Assembly (NCBI GenBank): GCA_950022655.1
Contig: OX465582.1
Location: 96,424,704-96,488,703, forward strand
Direction of reading: 5' to 3'
Length of the DNA: 64,000 bases
Source of the DNA: Alentia gelatinosa
Lineage: Eukaryota; Annelida; Polychaeta; Phyllodocida; Polynoidae
Every line of letters begins with the position of its first letter. Within the stretch, counting starts at the first letter, position 1. The position numbers and the translations under genes were made by a program. The notes beneath the pieces were generated by a model. That model saw nothing but the letters and a program-made list of their open reading frames with translations, was not told where the DNA came from and ran no database searches. This document shows positions 45,031 to 57,269 of this stretch, piece by piece.

Positions 45031-45244
45031 ATCGTGGGTGGTTCTAAACAACAAATAAAAGTTTATTTTTTTAATTCAAACTAGCGGAAATATGTTTATT
45101 ATAATTCAAATACAAACTGGAGGTGTTGGATGGAGAATTACTTTGCTTATATAAGATAATGGATTTTAACAACTGATAACAGCAGTTGTTCCATGACTAC
45201 AATGTCCTGGCAGGTTATGGCAGAAATAGCAATCACTCTGTACC

Positions 45245-45640
45245 CTATAGGAGTGCTTTCTAAGCGTCAAAAGACTTATATAGGACTGCATCGAGAATCG
45301 TATAAATACTCCACAAGTTTGGATGGGCCACAATTGTCATCGAGGCGAAGCCGAGTGATTATTACGGCCTATTCAAAAGAGTGGAGTATTGTTTATTTTA
45401 CGATTCGAGTACGGTTCTGGATTCATCTCACCCCTTTCACTGTTAAGCCGGTTAAACCTCTTGTTTTGACTTGTCTTCTCTCTGAAATCCTGGCCACTGA
45501 TTGGTCAATGGCCTATGACGACATCTCGCATTCACTACATCATAACCATGGCGTAGTATTGTCACTCTACCGGTGTGATCGTTGAGGTTTTTTTCTAACG
45601 TTATTCATATGGCTAAACTTGTACCAGGGGTGAGATAAAT
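45245..45640 (-). mobile_element. Two-hairpin composite element
   Basis: Hairpin arms AATACTCCACAAGTTTGGAT and TTCAAAAGAGTGGAGTATT, tip CATCGAGGCGAAGCCGAGTG. Then ATCTCACCCCTTTCACTG to TACCAGGGGTGAGATAAA. A close relative, reversed, of the copy at 15187. Confidence 0.85.
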
Positions 45641-46164
45641 TGTATACACATGCAGTTATCTATGCAAGTGGAAATTGGACTTAAGTCACTAGACTTTTCT
45701 TGTCAGATAACCATGAAGGTTGCCATTGACTGCTCGCCGCCTGTCGCCTGACTCTAAACCACAGGAATGTAAACTGCAATATTTCACTGTCACTCGGGGT
45801 TTTTCTACGTTCGGACGTTCAACTACCCGTAACCTGGGCATAAACCGACTGCCGTCCTTGGTAATGGTCACTAATTACATGATACCTGGACCAGAGCCCA
45901 TCAGCTTTCCACGAATGAGATTAACGTTTAATTTACCACAAATGATTAACCAACGGTTAAGCGCCCGGGCGTTCACCCGGGAGTTTTCAGGGAAAGGCGG
46001 GAAACGTCTTTGATCTACCATTAAGCGTGAACCAAAGCTATTCCTATTTGACGAACTGCAAGAGGGTAATAAACACCATTCTACAAGTACAGGGATCAAT
46101 CGCGACTATCTGAAATAGTAACAAGGACCTGCATCGAGATCCATAGACACTGACAATATGCCAT

Positions 46165-46425
46165 GTGTTTTGGTTGCGGAGTATCCTCACGAGACAAAGC
46201 TGAGTGAGATTATGCAGCAAACCAAAGTGAATGGCATATTATCATTGGCTATGGATCGAGTGCGGTTCAGATTTTATCTCACCCTTATCACTGACTATTT
46301 GGCTAAAATCTGTGACATCATCCCCCATGGAGTATTTTTCAACAATACTCCATGAGCGTTGAGTACGGGTTTCCAATGGTAAGTCTATGGACAAAAAAAC
46401 ACCAGGGGTCAGATAAAAATTTGTA
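46165..46425 (-). mobile_element. Two-hairpin composite element
   Basis: Degraded hairpin (GAGACAAAGCTGAGTGAG), then TTATCTCACCCTTATCACTG to CACCAGGGGTCAGATAAA. The perfect inner palindrome GGAGTATT...AATACTCC is kept. Confidence 0.75.
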
Positions 46426-46939
46426 ACGCTGCAGGGCTCCCGCAATGGCTGGATTTAGCACAGGTGGCCAGTGTCGGGACAAACACGGCGCCCTTTTGGC
46501 TTTATGCCCCGCTCTGCCGCACACCACAACACCCCAGCCGACCCCCACCCACCCTCCACTGGTCCACTGACAAGGTCCCCGTCCAACTGACCGAGTTGGC
46601 GCCGAGCCAAGCGGACAGGGCTGGGGGAAGGGCGGGATGGGGCGCCGCGGTCTGGGACCGGGAGCTACGGTGGGGAGATACACTGTGAACAAGTCAGACC
46701 GCAGTTAGAGTACGAACATCTGAAGGTCACGGGAATCAACCAGTTTCTGTTGATTTGATGGACAAGCTACTTCATACTATAATATTTGGGAATGTCCTTA
46801 CTGTAGACCACGTAGGGCTAGGTCCCATTGTCATTTATTGAATAAAGCCATATTTATTCTATTTTCCGCCAAACTCTCGTCCTGTGATTATTAACATTCT
46901 ATTATATATTTCAGTAATCTCTTCTAAGCCTAATTAATA

Positions 46940-46958
46940 TCATATATATATATATATG

Positions 46959-47050
<92 letters not shown>
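46940..47050. repeat. (TA)n microsatellite
   Basis: Over 100 bp of alternating TA with TGTA and TACA interruptions. Likely cruciform-prone. Confidence 0.95.
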
Positions 47051-47051
<1 letters not shown>

Positions 47052-47229
47052 ACATACATTATTGCAGTTGTACATTAGTGTAACAGCATTCTTCAAATCA
47101 ATTATTAATATGATAAAATCAGACGTAAATCAATTGCTGTAATGTTTCAGGTGGTGATAATATAACTTACTGTCTGTTACAATGCTCCATGAATTATATA
47201 TATCTGGTCTTTAGCAAGTTTAGGATCCA

Positions 47230-47498
47230 GGGATGCCAGTTGGGGTTAGAAGAAAAAATGTTTTTTCATTGCAATAACGGGTTTGTACATTAGAGTGGGG
47301 AATTAAGGGATCAAGGGGAAGCTCAGTTCTTACATGGGTCAGTGGGGAGTTCAGTGGGGATGGGGGGCATGGGCTGTGACTGGAATGGGTAATTTAGCAG
47401 TTTGTATATCAATAAATATTACACAAGACAAAATTCTTATTCTGAAGATGAAATCATGAATTTCAATGTGAACATTGAAAACGGGCATCCCTGACTCG
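47230..47498. mobile_element. GGGATGCCAGTTGGGG element
   Basis: CAGGGATGCCAGTTGGGGTT to AAAACGGGCATCCCTG. Inner GTGGGGAATTAAGGGATCAA. Confidence 0.82.
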
Positions 47499-47929
47499 AT
47501 GAATCGTATAGACTATGTCTCACTTATATTCAGTCTTATTCACCTTGTCTGTACAATGACTCATGCATCGCGCATCCAAACAGCAGGAGAAAAATATATA
47601 CGTGTAAGTTTGAATATGAGCCTCATTAGTGTGGAAAACCATAGATCTACGTGAGGGGCATAACGTAAATGTGTGTATGCCCGGCATAATAATCACACTA
47701 GTGTATGTATCTGGCATCTGTCATGGTGATTCAAAGTTCAAAGCAAATTAGCATTATAATAACTGGAACAGAGTCAGACCTACATATTATCATCGGGATC
47801 CTACTATTCCATTAATCACTTATAGGCAAAGTCCAAGGCAGAATGATTACCATTAAGATCTTCGGTCATACGTCATATATGTGCACACGCACACCCAAAT
47901 TAAGCAATATCTGGTTACAGGGATGTCAC

Positions 47930-48185
47930 ATGGGAGTCAGGGAAAAAAGAGGACTATTTCCATGGGGATCTTCCTGCCTCAGAGAGATCGGGAAAATTTG
48001 GATAATATATCCTTGTCGGCCATGGCATGGAACTGAGGGTCTGTGGGGAGGTTCAAACCACTGGTTTATTGGCGTCAATGAGGCTAAATCAATATCATCT
48101 TTGTTTGAAACAAGGACAAGAAATGATATATATTGAAAATGAACAAGTGGATTTCCACGGAAAAATTGAAAATTGACACCTCTGC
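47930..48185. mobile_element. GGGATGTCAGTTGGGG element
   Basis: CAGGGATGTCACATGGGAGT to AAAATTGACACCTCTG, with the same interior as 44765. Confidence 0.82.
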
Positions 48186-49205
48186 ATACATCACAGTGAT
48201 GTGATTATCATGAATTGGGGAAGGTTTTTTTTTTGGTTTTTAAAAAAAGTTATTATCACACAAATTTCCCGCAAGGGTGGTCCTCCATTTATGGTATTTT
48301 GGTTTACATCAAGACTCATTTTGCCCTTTGCTTAACCACACAGGGTTAGGGTATCTCATCTGCAACTATAATATATCTATATATATTGTGATATAGAAAA
48401 AGTATTGTATGAATAAATGATGATGAGGATAATGAAGGGTCCGATGTATGACAGATTAGCTAGGAAGATAATTAGCACATTAAAATTGCCAACCGCAAAC
48501 CTCATTGATTTCGGTGATAAATGATATAAATCAGATAAAATAGCAGGAATAAATGGTAATATTTAGCACATATAAACATTTTAAGTGTTTTGGGCAAAAG
48601 CATTCAGCCTAATATCACACATGAGCCACTATTTAGGGAGGGTACACTTTTGAGTTCATTTTTAGAAGAGCTTTAATATTTTTCGAAGTATCGGACTTTA
48701 CATGAAATTCTACATTAAATTTTTTTCTAAAAACTCGTATTTTTTTTACCCTATTCTTACCAGCCTCCCATGCGTTTAGCTGGTAAAAAAAATATGTGTC
48801 TAGTTTTGAAGTTTTCTATTTCATTATGCCTCGTTAGATTCTTTTGAAACTTGGGATTCTATTCTCATATGATAAGTAGATTCTATCTGTAGTATTTCTA
48901 AACCTAGACTGTAGTATTTTTAAACCTGGGCCCTAGACGGCTGCCTAGGGCCCAGCTACTTCCATAAGGACGGGTGCTGGTGGCAGTCTGTCTGGCTAGA
49001 GGACGGCCTGATAATAGTTAAAACTGACATCCAAGTTTGTAATCATGCATATGATACATACATGCAATATGATACATAATCATAAATATTTTTTTTTTTT
49101 TAATAGAAATACTAAACATGATGTTATATCTACATTTTCTGAAGATTACATAAATATTGCTCTTATATTTCTTTGTTAAAACATTTTGGTTAGTATTGGG
49201 ACAAT
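48186..49205. other. Intronic, no feature recognised
   Basis: AT-rich. A small palindrome around TGGGCCCTAGACGGCTGCCT near 48928 (GGGCCCTAG against CTAGGGCCC) is the only structure noted. Confidence 0.45.
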
Positions 49206-49436
49206 GTTGCCTGCAGGCATCATGCGTCTTTAGCACTGTGATGCCTGCAGGCATCATGCGTCTTTAGCGCGGTGATGCCTCCAGGCATCATGCGTCTTTA
49301 GTGCGGTGATGCCTCCAGGCATCATGCATCATTAGCGCGGTGATGCCTCCAGGCATCATGCATCTTTAGTGCGGTGATGCGTCCAGGCATCATGCGTCTT
49401 TAGCGCGGTGATGCCTCCAGGCATCATGCGTCCTTA
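49206..49436. repeat. 34-bp minisatellite with palindromic core
   Basis: About seven tandem units of period 34 containing GATGCCTGCAGGCATC, a perfect 16-bp palindrome in the first copies and GATGCCTCCAGGCATC in later ones, followed by ATGCGTCTTTAGCGCGG. Confidence 0.93.
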
Positions 49437-49489
49437 AAGGGTTATAAGAGCCTTTGCTTTGACATGGTTAGGTTTCTCGTTGTTGGGTG

Positions 49490-49720
49490 TGAGGCACGCC
49501 ACATGAACGTGGGTCACCGTGAGGAGGGGCCGCGCCGACCAGCGTGAATTTACTCAGGCCACTCGTTTGGCACATTTAGGCTTCGCTGTTCAATAAAACA
49601 CACACACGTGATCTTAGGTGCACGCATGCGCAGAGAGCCAGCTGGCGGCGATCAATGAGCTGCGCGCGCAGCTGGCTATAATACACATTAGTCTGCAGGT
49701 CAGTCGACACCCTTCTCGCC
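49490..49720 (+). promoter_or_regulatory. GC-rich promoter-like islet
   Basis: Contains CGCATGCGCAG (NRF1-like) near 49624, paired CAGCTGG motifs flanking GCTGCGCGCGCAGC, and GGCTATAATACAC near 49672 as a TATA candidate. No recognisable downstream exon; the assignment is weak. Confidence 0.3.
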
Positions 49721-51690
49721 GCAGCAGGCGACTGATTCTGCCTTCTTGTATTTTGTGTGTATTGTGATTAACCTGCAGATAAGATATCCGAGGAAAGCAA
49801 TATCATTCCCTAGTGTGCGAGCTTCGTAGGACCACGTAATGAAAAAAAATAAAAATAAAAAACTGTTCTGCGACCCGAACATCTATAGAGTATTATGGGA
49901 CCTGACTTGTTTTGCTACTTTTACTTTTGCGTATACAATGGTAAGTATGTGTCAAGTCATGGTGAGGAGAAAAGGTCGATGAGTTCGCGAACCATAGTGA
50001 ATATATTGGAGAAGGTGTGTTCGTAGTGTCAGCTGTGCTCTATCGGTAACATGCCAACCTCTGCTAGTTTAGTACCGAGGCGAAATGTGCATGTTTGGTA
50101 GTTTGTTTATGAAGATTCTTTTTCCTCTTTTTTTTCATCTTAAAAAAATCTTAAACATACGAATTGATTCCCGACCGAGGTGGCGATATAAAGCAATTCT
50201 CATGCATGGGACTATAGCAGAAACCCTCTAGAAGCATGGCTACAGTTACGACATTAACATTGACATATCAATGTGTGAATAAATTATCTACTACTGTGAT
50301 AATTGCCTTAATCATGTGTAAAATGATCCAGTGCCATCAAATGAGTTTCGGGGGAGTTGGGGTTGGACAAAAAAGTTTAAAGCTACCAAGCTCCCTAGCG
50401 GATAACTAGGGAACTAGCATAGCCTAGATTTTACAGCTAGTCAGACACTAGATTCCACATTCTAGCCAATGATATGGCTGGAAACATTCAGTGAGGAGAG
50501 CCTATAAATCAAATTAATCGTAGGCCCTTCCCTTTAATGTGTTCTAAAGTCGACATCAAACCAATTTTAAATATCAGATTAGACCTATTTATTTCCTGTG
50601 ACTGACAGAGCGTTATCTATGACCTACAAATGACCTTGCCATTTGAGGGAAACCTGCTACCACCACACTAATTAACGGCAGTCGTCCCTTTGCAACACTG
50701 AAATCGATTTTAAACTTTATTCCTGGTGTTTAGGGTTCACACACCCGAAATACTGCCACTGAGTTACATGCAAGGGGAACGCTTTTGGACAGCTGGCAAA
50801 AGTTCAATGCGCAATAATTGATACTTTTACACGATCTTTCAGAGCAATGCCTGCCTGTACCGGGTAACCCCCTCAATTAAAAATGTATGCTCACTCAAAG
50901 TGGATAATACTCATATTTCAAAAGGAAAATAAAAATAATACACGATCATCAGGAAAGACGCAAAATAAGCATAAAATGGAGATACTGCTGTCATTCTGGA
51001 GAAAGATAAGTTTCTACTTTGAAATTCATTCATTGGCCGGTCAAGTATATATATTGGGATCATGTATCGCTTAAAAACATTATCATAGAATCCCCCTTTT
51101 TTTTTAGCAATAACAAACCTGACCAGATTATCATAATCCTTGGTAGAAATTCCTTTCGTTTTAAATACGTCCTTAGTACTTTTTTTTTTATTGAGTAAAC
51201 TCTTTCTTTATTTCACATCAGATCTAATTTTCTAACATATGGGTTTCCTTCCGTTATTGGTTTTCTGAAGTTTCAGGTATTTGGGCCCATGATTTCACTC
51301 CTTAATACAATGAAGCGTTCTTGTATTTCTCATTATTCGGTCATTAAAGCAATGATAAAATGCGTCCGAGAGAGACTTGGAGAAATTCCAGAGACGAAGC
51401 AAATACTAACGCATAACAGCAGACTCACTAAATTCAAACTACTAGACAGTACAAAGCACAGTTCGACAAAGCTAGCCAATGTAACCAGTTGAAGCTAGAA
51501 GGAAGAAAATCTTTATTTTCAATCGACTGTTAACATAGAAAACATTGTTCAGGAAGACACTAGCCTGAAGCAAGGTATTGATGATAAGTAAGTCTAAATG
51601 GTGTTATTTTTTATATGGTGCTCGGTGTAAGTAGTCTAGGAAGAGTGGACTCGGACCCTGGTGACAAAATAAGAGACTCACTGTTGTAAT
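49721..51690. other. Intronic, no feature recognised
   Basis: AT-rich. Short unrecognised ORFs only. No element ends matched other families in the window. Confidence 0.45.
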
Positions 51691-51980
51691 AAAGGTGTTC
51701 TTTACAATCCCTCCCCTACCCCCTCAAGAGAGAAGTCCCCAGCCCTCCCACCAATCACCCAGCACACAGAAGCGCGGCACCGTTAGGGCCAGAGGGTCAA
51801 GAGCCGAGAGCTACCGATTACATCCGGAAACGGCCGAAGGCGGAGGCGAAGCCCGGACTCGGAACGCGCGAGGCTCGATAATGGAAATGGCCCAATATGG
51901 CCGCGCTCTCACGGGGTTCCACCATTGGATTTCACGGGCACGCAATGGCTATCACTCACTCTCCGCATGGGTCGGGTTTC
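51691..51980. other. CpG-rich islet next to minisatellite
   Basis: CpG-rich, with GCCCAATATGGCCGCGC near 51888, then a G homopolymer of about 14 bases at 51988 beginning the purine repeat. The open plus frame of 121 codons is unrecognised. Confidence 0.4.
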
Positions 51981-51984
51981 TGTG

Positions 51985-53025
51985 GGATGGGGGGGGGGGG
52001 GGGCAAACAGGATACAGCAAGGAGGGAAGGTGGGAAGGAGGGAGGGAGGGAACAGGATAAAGTAAGGAGGGTACGAAGAGGATACAGGAAGGAGGAAAAG
52101 TAGGAATAAACAGGATAAAGCAAGGAGGGAAGGAGGGAGGGAGGGAGACAATGAACCAGATACAACGAGGAGGGAAGGAGGGAGGGAACAGGATAAAGCA
52201 AGGAGTGAAGGAGGGAGGGAACAGGATACAGGAAGGAGGGAACAAACAGGATAAAGCAGGGAGGGAAGGAGGGAGGGAGACAATGGACAGGATACAACGA
52301 GAAGGGAATGAAGGAAGGAACAGGCTAGAGCAAGGAGTGAAGAAGGGAACAAACAGGATAAGGAAAGGAGTGAAGAAGGGAGGAAGATCATAAATAAGAT
52401 ACAACAATGAGTGAAGGAGGTAACCAACAGGATACAGCAAGGAGTGAATGAAAAGGGTACAAGGAGTGGAAGAGGGAATGAACAGGGTAAGGAAAGGAGT
52501 GAATGAACAGGATACAATTAGGAGAGAATGAACAGGATACAACAAGGAGTGAAGGAGAAAACGAACAGGATAATGCAAGGAGTTTAGGAGGGGACGACCA
52601 GGTTAAAGCAATGAGTGAACGAACAAGATACAATGAGGAGAAAAGAGTCAATGAACAGGATAAGGAAAGGAGTGAATGAACAGGATACAACAAGGAGTGA
52701 AGGAGAAAACGAACAGGATAATGCAAGTAGTTTAGGAAGGAACAAACAGGATAGAGGAAGGAGTGAACGAACAGGATACAATTAGAAGAGAAGGAGTGAA
52801 TGAACAGAAAACAACAAGGAGTGAATAAACAGGATACAACAAGGAGAGAAGGAGAGAACGAACAGTATACAGCAAGAATGAAAGAGGAAACGAACAAAGA
52901 GTGAAGGAGGAGAAGAGAAGGTAAACAGCATAGCAAGGAGACAGGGGATGAATAAACAGGAGAAAGCAAATAGGGAAGGGGCCTGGAACGGGATGAACAG
53001 GATACATCAAGGAGGGAAAGAGGAG
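51985..53025. repeat. 1-kb purine-rich (GA) minisatellite
   Basis: Degenerate tandem units of roughly 30-35 bp built on AACAGGATAAAGCAAGGAG, GTGAAGGAGG and GGAGGGAAGG. The plus strand is almost pure purine for a kilobase. The 193-208-codon minus-strand ORFs occur because the complement rarely forms stops; they are not genes. Confidence 0.95.
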
Positions 53026-53692
53026 CAGAAGCATATGACTGTATTTAGGTGGCTCCCTGTCTATGTATGTCAGTGTGTCTATATATGTGTGTATGTCTGC
53101 CTGTAGGAGTATATCTGTGTTTTCCTAATCTCTCAGCATTCCTTCAATTCCCATTACAGGCCCTCAGTGGTATATATTAACAATATCCAGAGTTGTACTT
53201 ATATAAAACAATCATAAGAAGCAATGCTTATCTCCAGTGCTCTAGTAATCTCTATGTGTGAGTAGTTCCCCAGACACTCAGCGTGGGAAATGTGATAGGC
53301 TATCAGCAGCCTTGGTGCAATTATCGTATAATCGTGAATTTGTGAAATACAAAAAGAAATTAAGGGAGAAATACGGCCAGAGCGTAAGCCATGATAAATC
53401 ACTGTATCAGGTGACTGATAATACCAATACCTTTATGAAATAATTGACGTTAACTCTAGGAAAATGTGTATAAAAAAAGAAAAAGTGTATGGTCAAAGAT
53501 AAAACTAAGATCACAGATTTCATTACTTTGCCGCCATTGCCGCTCATGTAGCAAAACGTTTTGCGAACACGGACTTTATAATGACTTTGCAGAACATTAT
53601 CAAAGGTAGATCCTATAATTCACTTAGAGGTAAATGTCCGGTATGCCTTCAATGGTGAAACTGGGCACCAGACAGTGCGGTATGAGAAAGAT

Positions 53693-53748
53693 GTTTGTTT
53701 GTTTGTTTGTTTGGGTAGTTTAACGTCCAATTTGTTCAATTAGACTTA
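53693..53748 (-). mobile_element. SINE tail fragment, copy 7
   Basis: (TTTG)n followed by GTAGTTTAACGTCCAATTTG. Body and head are absent. Confidence 0.6.
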
Positions 53749-53960
53749 TGAGAAAGACGAGGGGAAAGGGATCAGGAAGGTAGAACCAGATGAGGAAAGG
53801 AGGGGAATATGGAGGAAGAAAAGGGAGGTTTGGTTCATCTGAGGGTGTGTCTTGGGTGTGTATTAAAGCGAGTGGACAAACATGATATGGTTCGCGATTG
53901 GACAGTTCAATGCAGAATAACCATACGAGACGGGTTAGAAAGGGAATGTTGGGAACGATG

Positions 53961-54076
53961 TAGACTTGCTTAAGTCTTTGATTATGAGCATTCATTTCAT
54001 GATTCAACAAAATCAGGATAAAGTAAGATGCAGTGTGTGGGGTAGGTGGAGGGGTACAGGGACTGAAGCCAGTCGA
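53961..54076 (+). mobile_element. TAGACT MITE, short copy
   Basis: Starts TAGACTTGCTTAAGTC, ends GAAGCCAGTCGA. Flanks GGAACGATG and GGAAGGATG match at 8 of 9 positions. Confidence 0.85.
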
Positions 54077-54194
54077 GGAAGGATGCACTTCAGCTATAGG
54101 AAAAACGCAAGTGAAGAAAGGTGGAAATGAATACAATCTCCAAATACCTGTTCCGAGGTGTATTCTTATTAGTATTCGTGTGGAGTTACAAGCA

Positions 54195-54710
54195 GGTTTC
54201 ATACATATACATCCCAACAAAATTCCAGGTCCTAATAAAGAAAATTCCAGGCACACCACAATATGAGGTAATACCATCTTGCTAGTGAATGAATAGTCGT
54301 TTGTTTTCTGAAAGGTACATATTATAAATGGTCATGTTTTTAGAATAATGTTTGATTCATCACCAAATTTAGTTAGAATCTCTTCCATCTTCCTTAGTGC
54401 CTGTAGAATTTCAGTGGTTTGGGATAGGTATCTTCAAAAGTTATTTTTTTGGGCCATGTGTAAATATGAAGCCAAATAATCAAACCCATGCTATATTATT
54501 AGCAATTTGCTAAACATGGTCAATAGAGGATTTCTGGAACTATATATATATATATGTAATACTAAAAAAAAAAATTTATGCAAAACTACATTTTCCAGGC
54601 TCTTCTAGGTTTTTCCAGGCTCTCTCTGCGAACTCTAGAATTTTCAAGGCCTGGAAAACCCTTATAGCTTTTTCCAGATTTTCCAGGCTCCGTTCGAACC
54701 CTGTATAAGG
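54195..54710. mobile_element. TTTTCCAGGC-rich element, longer copy
   Basis: AAATTCCAGGTCC near the left, then GAATTTCAGTGGTTTGGGAT (as at 36671) and multiple TTTTCCAGGCTC words, ending CCGTTCGAACCCTGTA. Confidence 0.75.
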
Positions 54711-54978
54711 CTTAGGGTTTATGAATAAGGGTTGATGCTGATGCATTGGTGGTAGTTTCCATAGGGTGTGTGGTAGGGGAGGAGGTCAAGTGGCTGAGGA
54801 TTGTGTGAATAGGCTTTGGTTGTAGGCGGACAGCAGGCCTGACTGACCGCGCCTGAATTAGGCTGATGCGTGCTGACTAAGGCGGGGAGCAGTGTTTGCC
54901 CTCTGTTGATAGGAAGAGGAATCAGAGAGCGGGCTGTGCTGAAAAGGGTCTCCTTAATTCAAAGCGTCTGGTACAGCA

Positions 54979-55203
54979 GGGGGCCGTTTAATAATCTAGG
55001 AGCATACATGAAGACCCTTTTCTTTACCTTGCCTTGTACAAGGGTTATTGTTTGATAATATTTTAGTATGTTCGCGAAGACAGTATTAGCCGTCCATAAA
55101 ATCGTCCATAAGTGTTGAATGAAGGTGACCCAGATCGTCCCTGGGTCTCTATGGCATGCAGAGAATGGCCTCCATGTAAGATCCTAGATTATTCAACGGG
55201 CCC
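54979..55203. mobile_element. GGGGCC...AATCTAGGATC MITE, complete
   Basis: GGGGGCCGTTTAATAATCTA at the left; TAGATTATTCAACGGGCCC at the right. Inner AAAATCGTCCATAAGTGTTG. Confidence 0.85.
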
Positions 55204-55424
55204 AGAGTAAACTGACATTCCTGGAGGAGGAACAACTTAGTGGACTGAAGGGAAACATAGGAGCGTGAGTATCAGCGTGGGAAGAGGAACAGGGTAACCA
55301 TCTAGTGCAAGATATGGATTTTTTACGGCAATACCATCTACCTACCGGACGACTGGGGCCGTACCATCACTATACTAATTCTACATGAAAAAATAATGCC
55401 ATTTGATCTGATCGAAATATATAC

Positions 55425-55567
55425 ACAATAATGACTGGTTTTCTGTACGAGTGGCCGTAATCTCCGAGTAGTTGACGCGTAGTAATATCCGAGCGATTAG
55501 CGAGGATATTACGTCGTTAACTACGAGGAGATTACGATCACTCGTATACAAAACCAGTCGTTATTGT
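55425..55567. mobile_element. Long hairpin, variant tip
   Basis: Arms of about 60 bp, for example CAATAATGACTGGTTTTCTG against AAAACCAGTCGTTATTG. The tip is ATCCGAGCGATTAGCGAGGA. Confidence 0.87.
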
Positions 55568-56507
55568 ATTTATTACCCACCTACAAGATTAACAGCAAAT
55601 CTATTGCAATAAAAATGTTTCTGTAATACATTTAGTTCAAGACACCACAGCACTGTTGAGCATGGCATTAATTCGGCGTAGACTTACACCCATAATATAG
55701 TTCGCCATGAACCTGTACTTTTATTATGCAAAGTGTATTATTACAATGATGTCTGATGGTAAATAAAGATTATTATGATTGCCTCTAAATAATTAACATT
55801 GAATGAACAATCAAAAAACTTATTTCAAAGTACATGATGATTTGACCACATCATGGACAGGACTATTTTTCCGGAATCTCCTGCAGGAGATTCTGACATG
55901 CCAGAATCTCCGGGTAGCTGTTTCCAGTTGTCCTATACATTCCCTATGGAAACTCCATAATCGGTGGGTAATAAAAAGGAAATAGTATTGCCATGTGATG
56001 ACACATTCTGTCGCCACCCCATTATAGGAGATCTCGGATGAGAGTTGGGTGTGCGCGAAAAAAGGCACGTGTGCATGTGCATGTTAGGTCGCAGCTCACC
56101 CATTTAGGCATCCAACAACAGTGGTGTGGGAGTCACGTGTTATTTGAGAAGGCACCTGCTGCAGGGACATGCATGCCCAGATAAGTCAGTCTCATTCGAC
56201 CAATAAATCGGCATCAACCCTTATTCCTAAACCCGAATCCTTATAACTCTAGTTTAAATTTGTACTTTTAAGAGCAATATGTATCTATGAACACTGTGAT
56301 TTTCTTAACAAGAGATTTATCATTGTAAATAGCATCCCTTATGATTGTATCGCTAGTCTTGCCTGATTTTGTCCAGTCTAAATGAACTGATTTGAAATTT
56401 TTGAATATTTATACTGCCGTTTATGATGTGGAAGTTTGTATGTAGTAAATATCTTCCATATTCAAGTTGGAAATCTGCCTACACCCAATACATAGGCAAG
56501 AATCCTG

Positions 56508-56703
56508 TTTCTTTGTTAAGGTAGTTCAACGTCCAAAATGTTCTGTCAGACTTACTTTGGGTTTGACAGAATCTATTAAATGAGTTTAGGTAGGAATCTC
56601 ACCCCTACATATTTTTACTTCCCACGCCACATAGACATTGCATGAAAAGGATTGGCCTTTGATATAGCAGCAAATCTACCACTGCTGGGGGTGAAGGAAA
56701 AAG
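56508..56703 (-). mobile_element. SINE body, copy 8, headless
   Basis: TAGTTCAACGTCCAAAATGT, TCTCACCCCTACATATTT, ATATAGCAGCAAATCTACCA. The tRNA-like head is missing. Confidence 0.75.
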
Positions 56704-57200
56704 GGGAACCCTGTGTATTGAATTTGCTTAATACTGATAACGCAAAGGTCACACACAGCTCGGGTCCTGTTATCAACTACAGTAGAACCCCCGCCTCACG
56801 GACACCCCGCTGCTGTCAGATTTCCCGAGTAGGTGTAAATGCCCAGAGACATATGGTAAGAAAAGCACCATTGATCTGTTCCGGGGAATGTGAAACTGTT
56901 GAAGAGTATGTGACTACATTACCACTGACCACCACACATGTATGTACAAATATTTATTTATCTATTTATTAATTTATTTTTCGTTAAAATTTTTTATTTC
57001 CTAGTTGTAATCGCATTATTTATAATTACACATGTATTTGATAAAACTTCCAAATAAAAAAAATGTTTGTTTATACTTATACTACAGAAATATATATATA
57101 TATATATTTTTTTAGACATGCCTCGTCCTCTCTAAACATTATACTACAGAAATACATGTATATAATAGGAAATTCAGTGCTGTATAATCAGTATAAATCT

Positions 57201-57269
57201 GAAAACCCCGCGTAAGCGGACGATTTTGCCCGGAACGGAGGGTATCTGCTTACGCGGGGTTTTACTGTA
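57201..57269. mobile_element. AGTAAAACCCCGC-type MITE, minimal copy
   Basis: GAAAACCCCGCGTAAGCGGA and CTTACGCGGGGTTTTACTGT. Essentially only the two inverted ends remain. Confidence 0.75.

Noticed and set aside
49206..49436. CRISPR array
   Set aside because: Units are contiguous with no unique spacers, and the context is animal intron.
51909..52969. Minus-strand ORFs of 193-208 codons
   Set aside because: They cover a purine-rich minisatellite; all three frames are open because stops are rare in the pyrimidine complement. The translations are low-complexity Ser/Leu/Pro.
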